From NCBI GenBank assembly GCA_013203345.1, contig JABMQF010000054.1, forward strand, positions 1 to 41,728: a DNA stretch of 41,728 nucleotides, written 5' to 3'. The stretch comes from Candidatus Woesearchaeota archaeon. GTDB lineage: Archaea; Nanobdellota; Nanobdellia; Woesearchaeales; UBA11576. Positions 1 through 5,651 of the stretch are shown here, piece by piece (positions within the stretch are counted from its first letter, which is position 1; each line of letters starts with the position of its first letter). Below the pieces are notes generated by a model. The model had not been told where the DNA came from, did no database searches, and was given only the letters and a program-made list of their open reading frames with translations. The position numbers were made by a program, and so were the translations under genes.

Positions 1-44
1 GAATTTGGGCATGCAACATCTAACTTTCTAGCTTTTCTAGACAT
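1..44 (-). CDS. Partial 5' end of a gene leaving the window
   Basis: Read on the minus strand, an ATG at 44 follows a clear Shine-Dalgarno GAGGTGAT a few bases upstream and opens a frame MSRKARKLDVACPN that runs off the window edge. Only about 14 codons are visible, so no family can be assigned. The basic start followed by a cysteine would suit a small nucleic-acid or zinc-binding protein, but that is a guess. It is divergent from the small gene at 115. Confidence 0.4.
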   Translation of the reverse strand, partial: MSRKARKLDVACPN

Positions 45-114
45 AATATCACCTCTATAAAACATAAAAAAGAACTAGAATATAAAGTTTACTAAATTAG
101 GACAGTTCGAAAAA

Positions 115-348
115 ATGTACTCAAAACCAGATATAATAAATGCCGCTTGTGACTATGCAGAAAGGTCGGAGAGGCTTAGAGGAAACTATAGGGGAATGAG
201 CCAAGACTACATTCAAGGTAGAATAGATCAATACGATGAAGGTTTTACATCTAATATCCCCTTTATAGGTCACCTTTTAGAACCTCAAGAAATAAAAGTT
301 ATGAAATCTGTTTTAGAAGAGAAAATAAGAGAAGGAACGTCAGAATAA
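115..348 (+). CDS. Small hypothetical protein (77 aa)
   Basis: I do not recognise this family. The 77-residue product is charged and soluble, with no membrane segment or cysteine motif. The second half (around residues 50-77) looks helical and ends in a charged tail. An AT-rich box (AATATAAAG, near 80-88) lies about 30 nt before the ATG, which fits an archaeal TATA box. The frame is open from start to stop with no competing frame. It stands alone between a divergent partial gene and the convergent TrmB-like regulator. The TGAAGA/TCTTCA inverted repeat just after the stop may help termination. Confidence 0.55.
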   Translation: MYSKPDIINAACDYAERSERLRGNYRGMSQDYIQGRIDQYDEGFTSNIPFIGHLLEPQEIKVMKSVLEEKIREGTSE

Positions 349-519
349 TTGAAGACTGACCTCCTCTTATTCTTCAGTCATAGTACTATGCGCTCCATCT
401 TTATTTATATGCTTTTTGTAGAGTTGACAATAAAATGTATAACATTTTGCAGTACCTACGGTCAGCACATCAGAATTGGAAAAGAGTGCGCGGCCAGGGC
501 ATTTAAAAAAAGATATTCA

Positions 520-1245
520 TTATTGGGTTTCCTTCCACAGGATATTAAAAAAACGTTCGTATGATTGCGCTGCTGATTTTTCCTGTATTAAGAAACCGAA
601 AGGATCTTCCAGATAGATTATTATTGCAACATGAGACCCGCATATTATTGTTTCAGTTACTTCTTCGAAATTTTCCTCCGTAAGCTTGACTTCGGTATAT
701 CTTTTTTTATTCAATTGTATGAACCATTTGTGGAGGGATTGGTGGAATATAAATTTTCCATCAATTTTTCTTTCAATTCTTTTCTTATGAAAAATCTCCC
801 AGAAAGGCGCACCTAGTATATCTTCTGCTTTTTGAGGTCCGCCATATGCATAATAATTTTCTGATTCTGTATCAATCATAAGGTTTAGAAGCGTTTTTAT
901 CCCCCTCACACCTTGGAAAATTGTTGCTCGAGTCTTGTTCTTTTGTAATTGCTTCTTTGCTTCTAGCTCGGGAATAAGTTTTCTGATTCTTTCTTTTTTC
1001 TCATCTAAATAATTAAGTAATAATTTAGGCTCTATTGTTTGATATTGTTTAATCTTTCCTTGGTAGACATACGTTAATAATCCCTTCTTGATAAGGGAAT
1101 GAAAAGCTCTGTGAACAACAGCATTTTGCACGCCTGATCTGTCTACAACGTTTCCTGCTGTTGAACTGCCCAACTCCAATAATGCTATGAAAACTTTTAT
1201 TTCAACTCCTGTTAAACCAATATTTTCTAGTATTGATGTATCCAT
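520..1245 (-). CDS. TrmB-family transcriptional regulator
   Basis: An archaeal TrmB-type regulator: an N-terminal winged helix-turn-helix that binds DNA and a C-terminal part that in the family senses sugars or other small ligands. The HTH covers about residues 1-70 after the chosen start (LENIGLTGVEIKVFIALLEL, then a recognition-helix region around SGVQNAVVHRAFHSL). A basic coiled region (KKERIRKLIPELEAKKQLQ) follows, then a mixed alpha/beta effector part. The ORF track starts at 1305, but the ATG at 1245 (MDTSILENIGL) fits the family better: it lies about 25 nt from a TATA box (TATTTAAATA), as in a leaderless transcript. It is divergent from a methyltransferase gene that it may control. The ligand cannot be read from the sequence. 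Confidence 0.8.
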   Translation of the reverse strand: MDTSILENIGLTGVEIKVFIALLELGSSTAGNVVDRSGVQNAVVHRAFHSLIKKGLLTYVYQGKIKQYQTIEPKLLLNYLDEKKERIRKLIPELEAKKQLQKNKTRATIFQGVRGIKTLLNLMIDTESENYYAYGGPQKAEDILGAPFWEIFHKKRIERKIDGKFIFHQSLHKWFIQLNKKRYTEVKLTEENFEEVTETIICGSHVAIIIYLEDPFGFLIQEKSAAQSYERFFNILWKETQ

Positions 1246-1343
1246 GCAAGTATGCAATGATCTCGTATTTAAATAATTGTTGTTTATAGTCACAATTATC
1301 ATCACAAATGTTAATATACTTTCACCACTCTTTAGTAATTAAT
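1246..1343. promoter_or_regulatory. Divergent archaeal promoter pair
   Basis: Between the two chosen ATGs lie a TATA box for the regulator (TATTTAAATA, 1266-1275, read on the minus strand) and one for the methyltransferase (TTAATATACT, 1311-1320). Each sits about 25 nt before its ATG, predicting leaderless mRNAs for both. A TrmB-type regulator would be expected to bind somewhere in this stretch. I see no clear palindromic operator. Confidence 0.5.
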
Positions 1344-2144
1344 ATGGTCGATTCCCCTCCTTATTGGTCATCAGATACATCTCAAACGTATGAAAAATTC
1401 AATATAGCATTACCGAGTGAAATAGTCGCGTACCATACAGCATATAAAATTCTTGGACCAGAAGGAAAAAAAGTATTAGATTTTGGTTGTTTTCAAGGAA
1501 ATAGTAGCCAGAACATATTACGAGCAGGTGCAAAAGAAGTAACGGGTGTAGATTGTTATCAAAATATCATCCACGCAGCAAGATCAAATTACGAAAATGA
1601 ACCTGGATTGCACTTTCAACACATCCCAAAAAATAGACCCATCCCAAACAGCCAACTGTATGAAGCATGTGCAATGACTTTTGTTCACCCAGTTATTGAT
1701 AGTATAACAGAACTTGATGATTCTTTTCTAAAAATCTACCGTGCTTTAAAAGTAGGTGGCAACCTAATGCTATTAGGACTTAATCCTAAAAGTTTTAGAA
1801 AAAGATTTGATTTTGTCCACTACGACTTTAATAAAAAACTTAGGAGTGACGCACAAGAAGACCTACAGGATGGAGAACCATTCACAAATAATTTGTATCT
1901 TCCAAACGGAAATAACCTATGTTTAACAGATTATTTTTGGAAAGAACAAACTCTCGTTGGCAATCTAGAAAAAAATGGATTCATCGTAGATAACATAATA
2001 GATCTAAATGATGAAAGCTTAGATGAAAAATTACTGAAACAATTCCGACAGGTGCGAAGAGCAATATCAAAAAAACACGAAATAACATGGAAAGATGAAT
2101 GGACTGCACCATTATATCAAATCATTATTGCAAAAAAGACTTAA
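1344..2144 (+). CDS. Class I SAM-dependent methyltransferase
   Basis: A Rossmann-fold methyltransferase. Motif I is KVLDFGCFQGNSS, followed by VTGVDCYQNII (acidic end of strand 2) and a motif IV/VI region ending in RALKVGGNLMLLGL, typical of small-molecule methyltransferases. The protein is about 266 aa from the chosen start. The ORF track begins at 1308, but the ATG at 1344 (MVDSPPYWSSD) lies at leaderless distance from a TATA box and removes a hydrophobic lead unlike the family. The substrate is unknown. It is divergent from the TrmB-like regulator. Base composition is very AT-rich with A-rich codons, unlike the K+ channel block, which suggests an accessory gene. Confidence 0.8.
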   Translation: MVDSPPYWSSDTSQTYEKFNIALPSEIVAYHTAYKILGPEGKKVLDFGCFQGNSSQNILRAGAKEVTGVDCYQNIIHAARSNYENEPGLHFQHIPKNRPIPNSQLYEACAMTFVHPVIDSITELDDSFLKIYRALKVGGNLMLLGLNPKSFRKRFDFVHYDFNKKLRSDAQEDLQDGEPFTNNLYLPNGNNLCLTDYFWKEQTLVGNLEKNGFIVDNIIDLNDESLDEKLLKQFRQVRRAISKKHEITWKDEWTAPLYQIIIAKKT

Positions 2145-2246
2145 ATCACACCTCCCGCATTCACAGAATTATTTCGAATGGTTCTGGAAACAGAGCAAGC
2201 CCACAAAAAGTAAACAAACCGTCTTTTATCCCCTAACACCTTAAAA

Positions 2247-2349
2247 TACGGCAGCCGGGAATTCCGTGTGAAAGCAAATCTGCTTTTCACTATTCGAACC
2301 CGGGTGACGACCTTGGGAGGGTCGTATCATACCACTAGATCACTGCCGT
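2247..2349 (-). tRNA. tRNA-Gly(CCC) with a putative T-arm intron
   Basis: The minus strand gives a full cloverleaf if 32 nt are removed: acceptor ACGGCAG/CTGCCGT, a D-arm containing GTGGT, anticodon arm CGACC-CTCCCAA-GGTCG (anticodon CCC, Gly), a four-base variable loop, T-arm CCGGG-TTCGAAT-CCCGG, discriminator A, then TTTT. The mature RNA would be 71 nt. The T-arm is interrupted after position 59/60. The first pair is A1-U72, slightly unusual. The 5' end lies only 3 nt after the stop of the ICMT-like gene, so the two are probably co-transcribed and the tRNA cut out of the message. No CCA is encoded. Confidence 0.8.
2260..2291 (-). other. Putative 32-nt non-canonical tRNA intron in the T-arm
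   Basis: The insertion contains the hairpin GTGAAA-A-GCA / TGC-TTTCAC with a GATT loop. The exon TTC can pair with intron GAA next to the 3' junction, giving a relaxed bulge-helix-bulge-like shape with outer helix CCGGG/CCCGG. Because a T is present at both junctions, the cut can be placed after position 59 or 60. Archaeal splicing endonucleases are known to remove introns at such non-canonical sites. Confidence 0.6.
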
Positions 2350-2352
2350 GTA

Positions 2353-2880
2353 TCACCAGACATAAGGTACCAGACTCTTTGTCTTTCTCTTATATGTTGA
2401 ATATTTCTTCCCGAACTTTTTCAGCATAGCTGATTCTTCAACATTTATCCTGTACATTCCTGCAGGAACCAGAACGACAATGGTTGCGATTATCCCAAAC
2501 ATGCTCTGCACCACAAGGCATATACCAACTACTAGCAGGAACATACCTGTGTACATAGGGTGTCTTATCATGCTATGTATGCCTTTTGTCACAAGCTCAT
2601 GGTCTTTCCTTACCTTTACTTCATAAGCAAAGTTCTTTCCAAGACCAACATGTCCAAGACCTCTTAGCACAAACCCGATTATGAACAGGGTCAGTCCTGG
2701 TATGACATACCAATTATTGTAGACAGGTCTTTTTAGCATTACATCTGTCAGCACCACAATCGCTATGACTCCTAAGCTAAGATAGATTATTGGTAGCGAG
2801 TTTTTATCTGTTTTTTTTACTTCACCTAAGCCAAGCGGCGAAAGCAGCTTTTGTTTTGTTTTGTTGTTCATGTTATTCAC
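2353..2880 (-). CDS. Isoprenylcysteine/phospholipid methyltransferase-like membrane protein
   Basis: A 175-aa membrane protein of the ICMT/PEMT-like group (integral membrane SAM methyltransferases). Four hydrophobic segments are visible at about residues 29-47, 57-74, 110-130 and 130-145. The family signature is present: a conserved RHPMYTGMFLL followed by a C-terminal E-S-A-M-L-K-KFG-Y-Y-like stretch (NVEESAMLKKFGKKYSTYK). The real substrate in archaea is not known and could be a lipid or a membrane protein. The start may be M1 or M4. Its stop is followed within 3 nt by the tRNA-Gly gene on the same strand. Confidence 0.75.
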   Translation of the reverse strand: MNNMNNKTKQKLLSPLGLGEVKKTDKNSLPIIYLSLGVIAIVVLTDVMLKRPVYNNWYVIPGLTLFIIGFVLRGLGHVGLGKNFAYEVKVRKDHELVTKGIHSMIRHPMYTGMFLLVVGICLVVQSMFGIIATIVVLVPAGMYRINVEESAMLKKFGKKYSTYKRKTKSLVPYVW

Positions 2881-2977
2881 GTCAAAACAAAGCAGTATAT
2901 ATTTTTTTCTAAGTATGACTATTGAGCTTTGCTTTTGGATTAGTTATTGAATGTGAATGATGGGTCAGGGGGTAGGT

Positions 2978-3390
2978 TCTGTCAATGAATATGTGCTAAT
3001 CCAGCCTTTGCAAAGATGCTTATTCAGTTTGGAAAAGAAGCTTGTTTCAGTTTGGCAAAGAAGCTTTAGGTCTAAATTTTCCTCGTTCCCCAAAGGGGTA
3101 TTTTTGTTATCGATTCTTAATAGAGAAAATAAAAATCACCAAGCAGGCGCGTGGTTTATAATGACTGACTTCGTGGTTTGTTGGTTGACTTGGTGATTTG
3201 TTGGCTGACTTCGTGGTTTGCTTGGCTGCCTGCGCAATACCATTGCCGCGCTCGCACTGCTGTGTTATTTGATGCTGTTCGCCCAACTGCGTTAGGTTTT
3301 TTTCAGTTAGAAGTTTAGGCTCGCTAGGCGGCAACGGTGGCGCAGGCAGCTTTGTTGGTGTTGTAGACAGAAGTAGTATTGACTTATCCC
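2978..3390 (+). repeat. Dispersed structured repeat, copy 1
   Basis: This gene-free stretch (about 520 nt between genes) holds one unit of a family also seen near 8478, 18770, 13240 (partial) and 24600-24299 (minus strand). Order: TTCTGTCAATGAA and CCTTTGCAAAGATGCTT; hairpin TTCCCCAAAGGGG; TTATCGATTCTTAATAG; a degenerate roughly 20-nt tandem repeat (TGACTTCGTGGTTTG and variants, 3162-3220); then a 126-nt terminal domain at 3225-3350 whose ends GCTGCCTGCGC and GCGCAGGCAGC are perfectly complementary, with inner arms TTGCCGC/GCGGCAA. A further conserved tail (GTATTGACTTA, to about 3390) is shared with copy 4. ORFs drawn across it differ between copies, so I treat it as non-coding. Confidence 0.75.
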
Positions 3391-3399
3391 ACACTAGAA

Positions 3400-3690
3400 T
3401 CAGTATGTCTTGTAGCAATCTTCTATTCTGTGCACAACATCAAGAAACCCAGGATCTTTTTTTTCAATGTGTGGACTGACCTTAAATCCACTACCATAGG
3501 CTGTTCCTATCAATACACATTCAAGATATGCATACATGATTTTTGGAGACATCTCATCTTTATGTGTGTGGCAATGGTTTGATTCTAATTCTAATCCTTC
3601 TATGTTGAGCTCTTTTAGTTTTGAAATCTGATCTGGCTCAAGCTGGTCAGGACCATCTCTATCTAGTTTGTTAAATATCCATTCCAGCAT
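3400..3690 (-). CDS. Hypothetical protein (96 aa)
   Basis: I do not recognise this family. The product is soluble and acidic, with a possible metal-site cluster (ESNHCHTHKDE) in the middle and a single further cysteine near the end. It has no membrane segment. It lies 16 nt downstream of the small basic protein gene on the same strand, so the two are probably co-transcribed in the same run as histone 1. The frame is clean, and the ORFs opposite it look like shadows. Confidence 0.55.
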   Translation of the reverse strand: MLEWIFNKLDRDGPDQLEPDQISKLKELNIEGLELESNHCHTHKDEMSPKIMYAYLECVLIGTAYGSGFKVSPHIEKKDPGFLDVVHRIEDCYKTY

Positions 3691-3706
3691 CTCAACACCT
3701 TTAGAA

Positions 3707-3892
3707 TCAGGACATTCGGATTTTGAATTTCTTATCTGTTATTGCTTCAACTCTAAATTTCTGAATCTGGTTTTCTTCAGCCCATTTCTTGGCTGATTCC
3801 TCTGACTTGAATGCCTTTGGCCTTACAGGAGCTTTGACCCCTGGTTTGGGTCGTTTCTTGTACAGTCTGTTGCTATATAATCTTGAACTCAT
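3707..3892 (-). CDS. Small basic protein (61 aa), archaeal conserved type
   Basis: A very basic 61-residue protein: an Arg/Lys/Pro-rich N-terminus (SNRLYKKRPKPGVKAP) followed by a compact part with FKSEESAKKWAEENQI and a terminal beta-like RVEAITDKKFKIRM. The K-[ST]-E-[ES]-A-K-K-W-A-E-E-N pattern is one I associate with small conserved archaeal proteins of unknown role. A nucleic-acid or ribosome-associated function is plausible from the charge but not shown. It sits between histone 1 and an unknown 96-aa gene, all on the minus strand. Confidence 0.6.
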   Translation of the reverse strand: MSSRLYSNRLYKKRPKPGVKAPVRPKAFKSEESAKKWAEENQIQKFRVEAITDKKFKIRMS

Positions 3893-3927
3893 GGAATGTT
3901 TAATTTAGTGCTCATATTTAAATCTTA

Positions 3928-3987
3928 TCACACTTTGTCTTCATCAGGGCTGTCACTGCCCCATTCATCCCATTCGTCTTCTGGCAT
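3928..3987 (-). CDS. Possible 19-aa acidic micro-ORF after histone 1
   Basis: Too short for the ORF track. It starts 5 nt after the histone stop and encodes MPEDEWDEWGSDSPDEDKV, then TGA. Nine of 19 residues are Asp or Glu and two are Trp. There is no separate Shine-Dalgarno, so it would depend on read-on from the histone gene. An acidic peptide next to a histone is suggestive of a chaperone-like tail, but chance cannot be excluded. Confidence 0.25.
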   Translation of the reverse strand: MPEDEWDEWGSDSPDEDKV

Positions 3988-3992
3988 TTTGT

Positions 3993-4205
3993 TCAGTATT
4001 TAGCTGCGAGTTTGACATCGCTTGCCTTAACTGTTACTCTACCAGAATGCACTGCAAGTTTGACTGCGCGTTCAGAGATTTCTGCAGCTATGTCTTCTAT
4101 AACGTCTTTAAGAGCTATTTTTGCTTTGTCTGATGCCCTTTCAGCGCCGCATTGCTTGAGTATTTTTTCCATTGCAGCAAGTGGAAGTAGTTTTTGAGTT
4201 GCCAT
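3993..4205 (-). CDS. Archaeal histone (copy 1)
   Basis: A single histone fold of 70 aa, the usual length for archaeal HMf-type histones, which dimerise and wrap DNA. The three helices are visible: PLAAMEKILKQCG, then the long central helix SDKAKIALKDVIEDIAAEISERAVKLAVHSG, then the GRVTVKASDVKLAAK loop and helix. The R-V-T-V-K-A-S-D-V-K-L-A segment is the family signature. Start choice is supported by a strong Shine-Dalgarno (AGGAGGGA) 5 nt before the ATG. A possible TATA box (AATATTAAAA) lies near 4261-4270. A second paralogue is encoded at 18465. Confidence 0.95.
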   Translation of the reverse strand: MATQKLLPLAAMEKILKQCGAERASDKAKIALKDVIEDIAAEISERAVKLAVHSGRVTVKASDVKLAAKY

Positions 4206-4576
4206 TTAATTCCCTCCTATATGAACGATTAAAGATTACACAGTCTAAAACAGCCTTGGTTTTTAATATTTTCGGTTCAGGAGCTATTTTCACCTGTCTG
4301 CGTTGATTACACGCTGTTTTTGTGGGTTTAAGCCCCTCACAACAATATGTGGTGAGTTTGTAACCTAAGCAGGGCAAAATGAGCTGTCAGGTTTCATATT
4401 TTCTTGAGAAGCACTCTAAGGTAGTTATAGTGACACGTCAGGGCTTTAGGGTTATATTCTTGAAACAATCCCTACCAAAAACTTTAAAAACAATAACTAC
4501 CTGGACATTATATATGGGAAAAGAGGTGGAATTGTTTCTATGTTTAGTTAGATTTAGATGTTTCTGGGTTGGTTAG
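4206..4576. promoter_or_regulatory. Intergenic region with divergent promoters
   Basis: No supportable gene. On the minus side are the histone Shine-Dalgarno (4211-4218) and TATA-like box (4261-4270). On the plus side a TATA box (ATTATATATG, 4507-4516) precedes the K+ channel gene and predicts a leader of about 40 nt. A short inverted repeat CTCAC/GTGAG lies near 4336-4356. The ORFs at 4141-4377 and 4379-4576 have no family features. Confidence 0.5.
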
Positions 4577-5650
4577 ATGGACGAGTCACTACGTAGCATG
4601 CTGGGAATAAGGAAGAAGGTGTCTGTGATATTTAGTGTGATAGATTTCTTCAGGAAGATGCTTACTCCTCGCGCAATTCTTGTCCTTACTTTGTTGTTTA
4701 TTTTTATCACTGCGACAATCTTGTTTGCGCATATCGAGCTGATGCAAAGACCTGCTTTGATGACTATGATTAATGAGGATGGTGCGCATCCTTATTTCGT
4801 CTCATTGTACTGGCTTGTGACTACGGTCGCAACTGTTGGTTATGGTGATATAGTTCCTATCACAACTGCTGGGCGCATCATAGCATTGGGTATAATGGTG
4901 CTGGGTGTTATCACTCTCTCCCTTGTTATTTCACAGATAACAAGCAGGATTGTATCTATAAACCTGGGCAGTATGTTTGGTGTCACAAAGACGAGTAAGA
5001 AGATTGATTGTATACTCTGCGGTTGGAATCCTACTACTCAGTCAGCTTTCCAGGAGTTAAAAGAAAGGGGTATGGAGATTGTGGTCATAGATAAGCAGAC
5101 CCGACCAGAACTTTTGAAGTCACGTAACGTCCATTTTGTGAATGGTGATCCTACTCGTCCTGATATTCTCAGTCGGGCAAACATAACCAATGCCAAGAAC
5201 GTGGTCTTGGCTATGGAAGAGGATTCTCAGGTATTGCTTGGTATTCATGTCATAAGAAATCTGAATCCCTGGATTAATATTGTCGCAAAGATCAATAATC
5301 ATGAGCATGTTAAGATTGCAGAGTCTGCAGGTGCAGATCAAGTAGTGTCTCCCTCGTCGATTGGAGGCAGGCTGCTTTCAATGGTTGCTGAGGAACCTTC
5401 TGCTGTCGAGTGGATAATGAAGGCCATGACGAGCAGGGAAGGTATACAGCTTATTGAGTATGATGTAGTGCCTGAATCTTCTTTTGTCAACAGGACTGTG
5501 CGTGAGGCGCGTAAGGAACTTGGAGACCGCGCTAAGATAATAGGTGTTGACACTGCCACTGGTCTGGAGAAGATTCCTGGTGATGACCTTAAGATAGAGG
5601 TTGGTAACAAACTTATAATGTTGATTGATGAGAACAAGTTGAGGCTATAG
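4577..5650 (+). CDS. RCK-domain potassium channel (MthK-like)
   Basis: A two-transmembrane K+ channel with a cytosolic regulator of K+ conductance domain, 357 aa. TM1 lies around residues 32-54, followed by a pore helix and the selectivity filter TVGYGD in VATVGYGDIVPIT, then TM2 (IIALGIMVLGVITLSLVISQI). A TrkA-N/RCK domain runs from about residue 142 (DCILCGWNP...), and a TrkA-C domain covers about 285-355 (IQLIEYDVVPESSF...LIMLID). The usual GxGxxG of the Rossmann fold is changed here (CGWNPTTQ), so NAD binding is doubtful. Tetramers would sit in the cell membrane and be gated by a ligand at the RCK ring. The next gene starts 1 nt after the stop, so the two are translationally coupled. Confidence 0.92.
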   Translation: MDESLRSMLGIRKKVSVIFSVIDFFRKMLTPRAILVLTLLFIFITATILFAHIELMQRPALMTMINEDGAHPYFVSLYWLVTTVATVGYGDIVPITTAGRIIALGIMVLGVITLSLVISQITSRIVSINLGSMFGVTKTSKKIDCILCGWNPTTQSAFQELKERGMEIVVIDKQTRPELLKSRNVHFVNGDPTRPDILSRANITNAKNVVLAMEEDSQVLLGIHVIRNLNPWINIVAKINNHEHVKIAESAGADQVVSPSSIGGRLLSMVAEEPSAVEWIMKAMTSREGIQLIEYDVVPESSFVNRTVREARKELGDRAKIIGVDTATGLEKIPGDDLKIEVGNKLIMLIDENKLRL

Positions 5651-5651
5651 T

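Noticed and set aside
349-564. 71-aa ORF after the first small gene
   Set aside because: Overlaps the end of the TrmB-like gene on the other strand, no start signal, shadow-like composition.
3280-3297. GCCCAAC-TGC-GTTAGGT in repeat copies 1 and 2, resembling integron attC core sites (RYYYAAC / GTTRRRY)
   Set aside because: The two core-like motifs are only 3 nt apart rather than at opposite ends of a 55-140 nt fold. They are changed in copy 3 and absent from copy 4, and no integrase is nearby.
3107-3418. 103-aa minus-strand ORF over repeat copy 1
   Set aside because: Composition is repetitive and comes from the tandem tract; not conserved in the other copies.
4379-4576. 65-aa ORF before the K+ channel
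   Set aside because: Crosses the TATA box of the channel and shows no family features.
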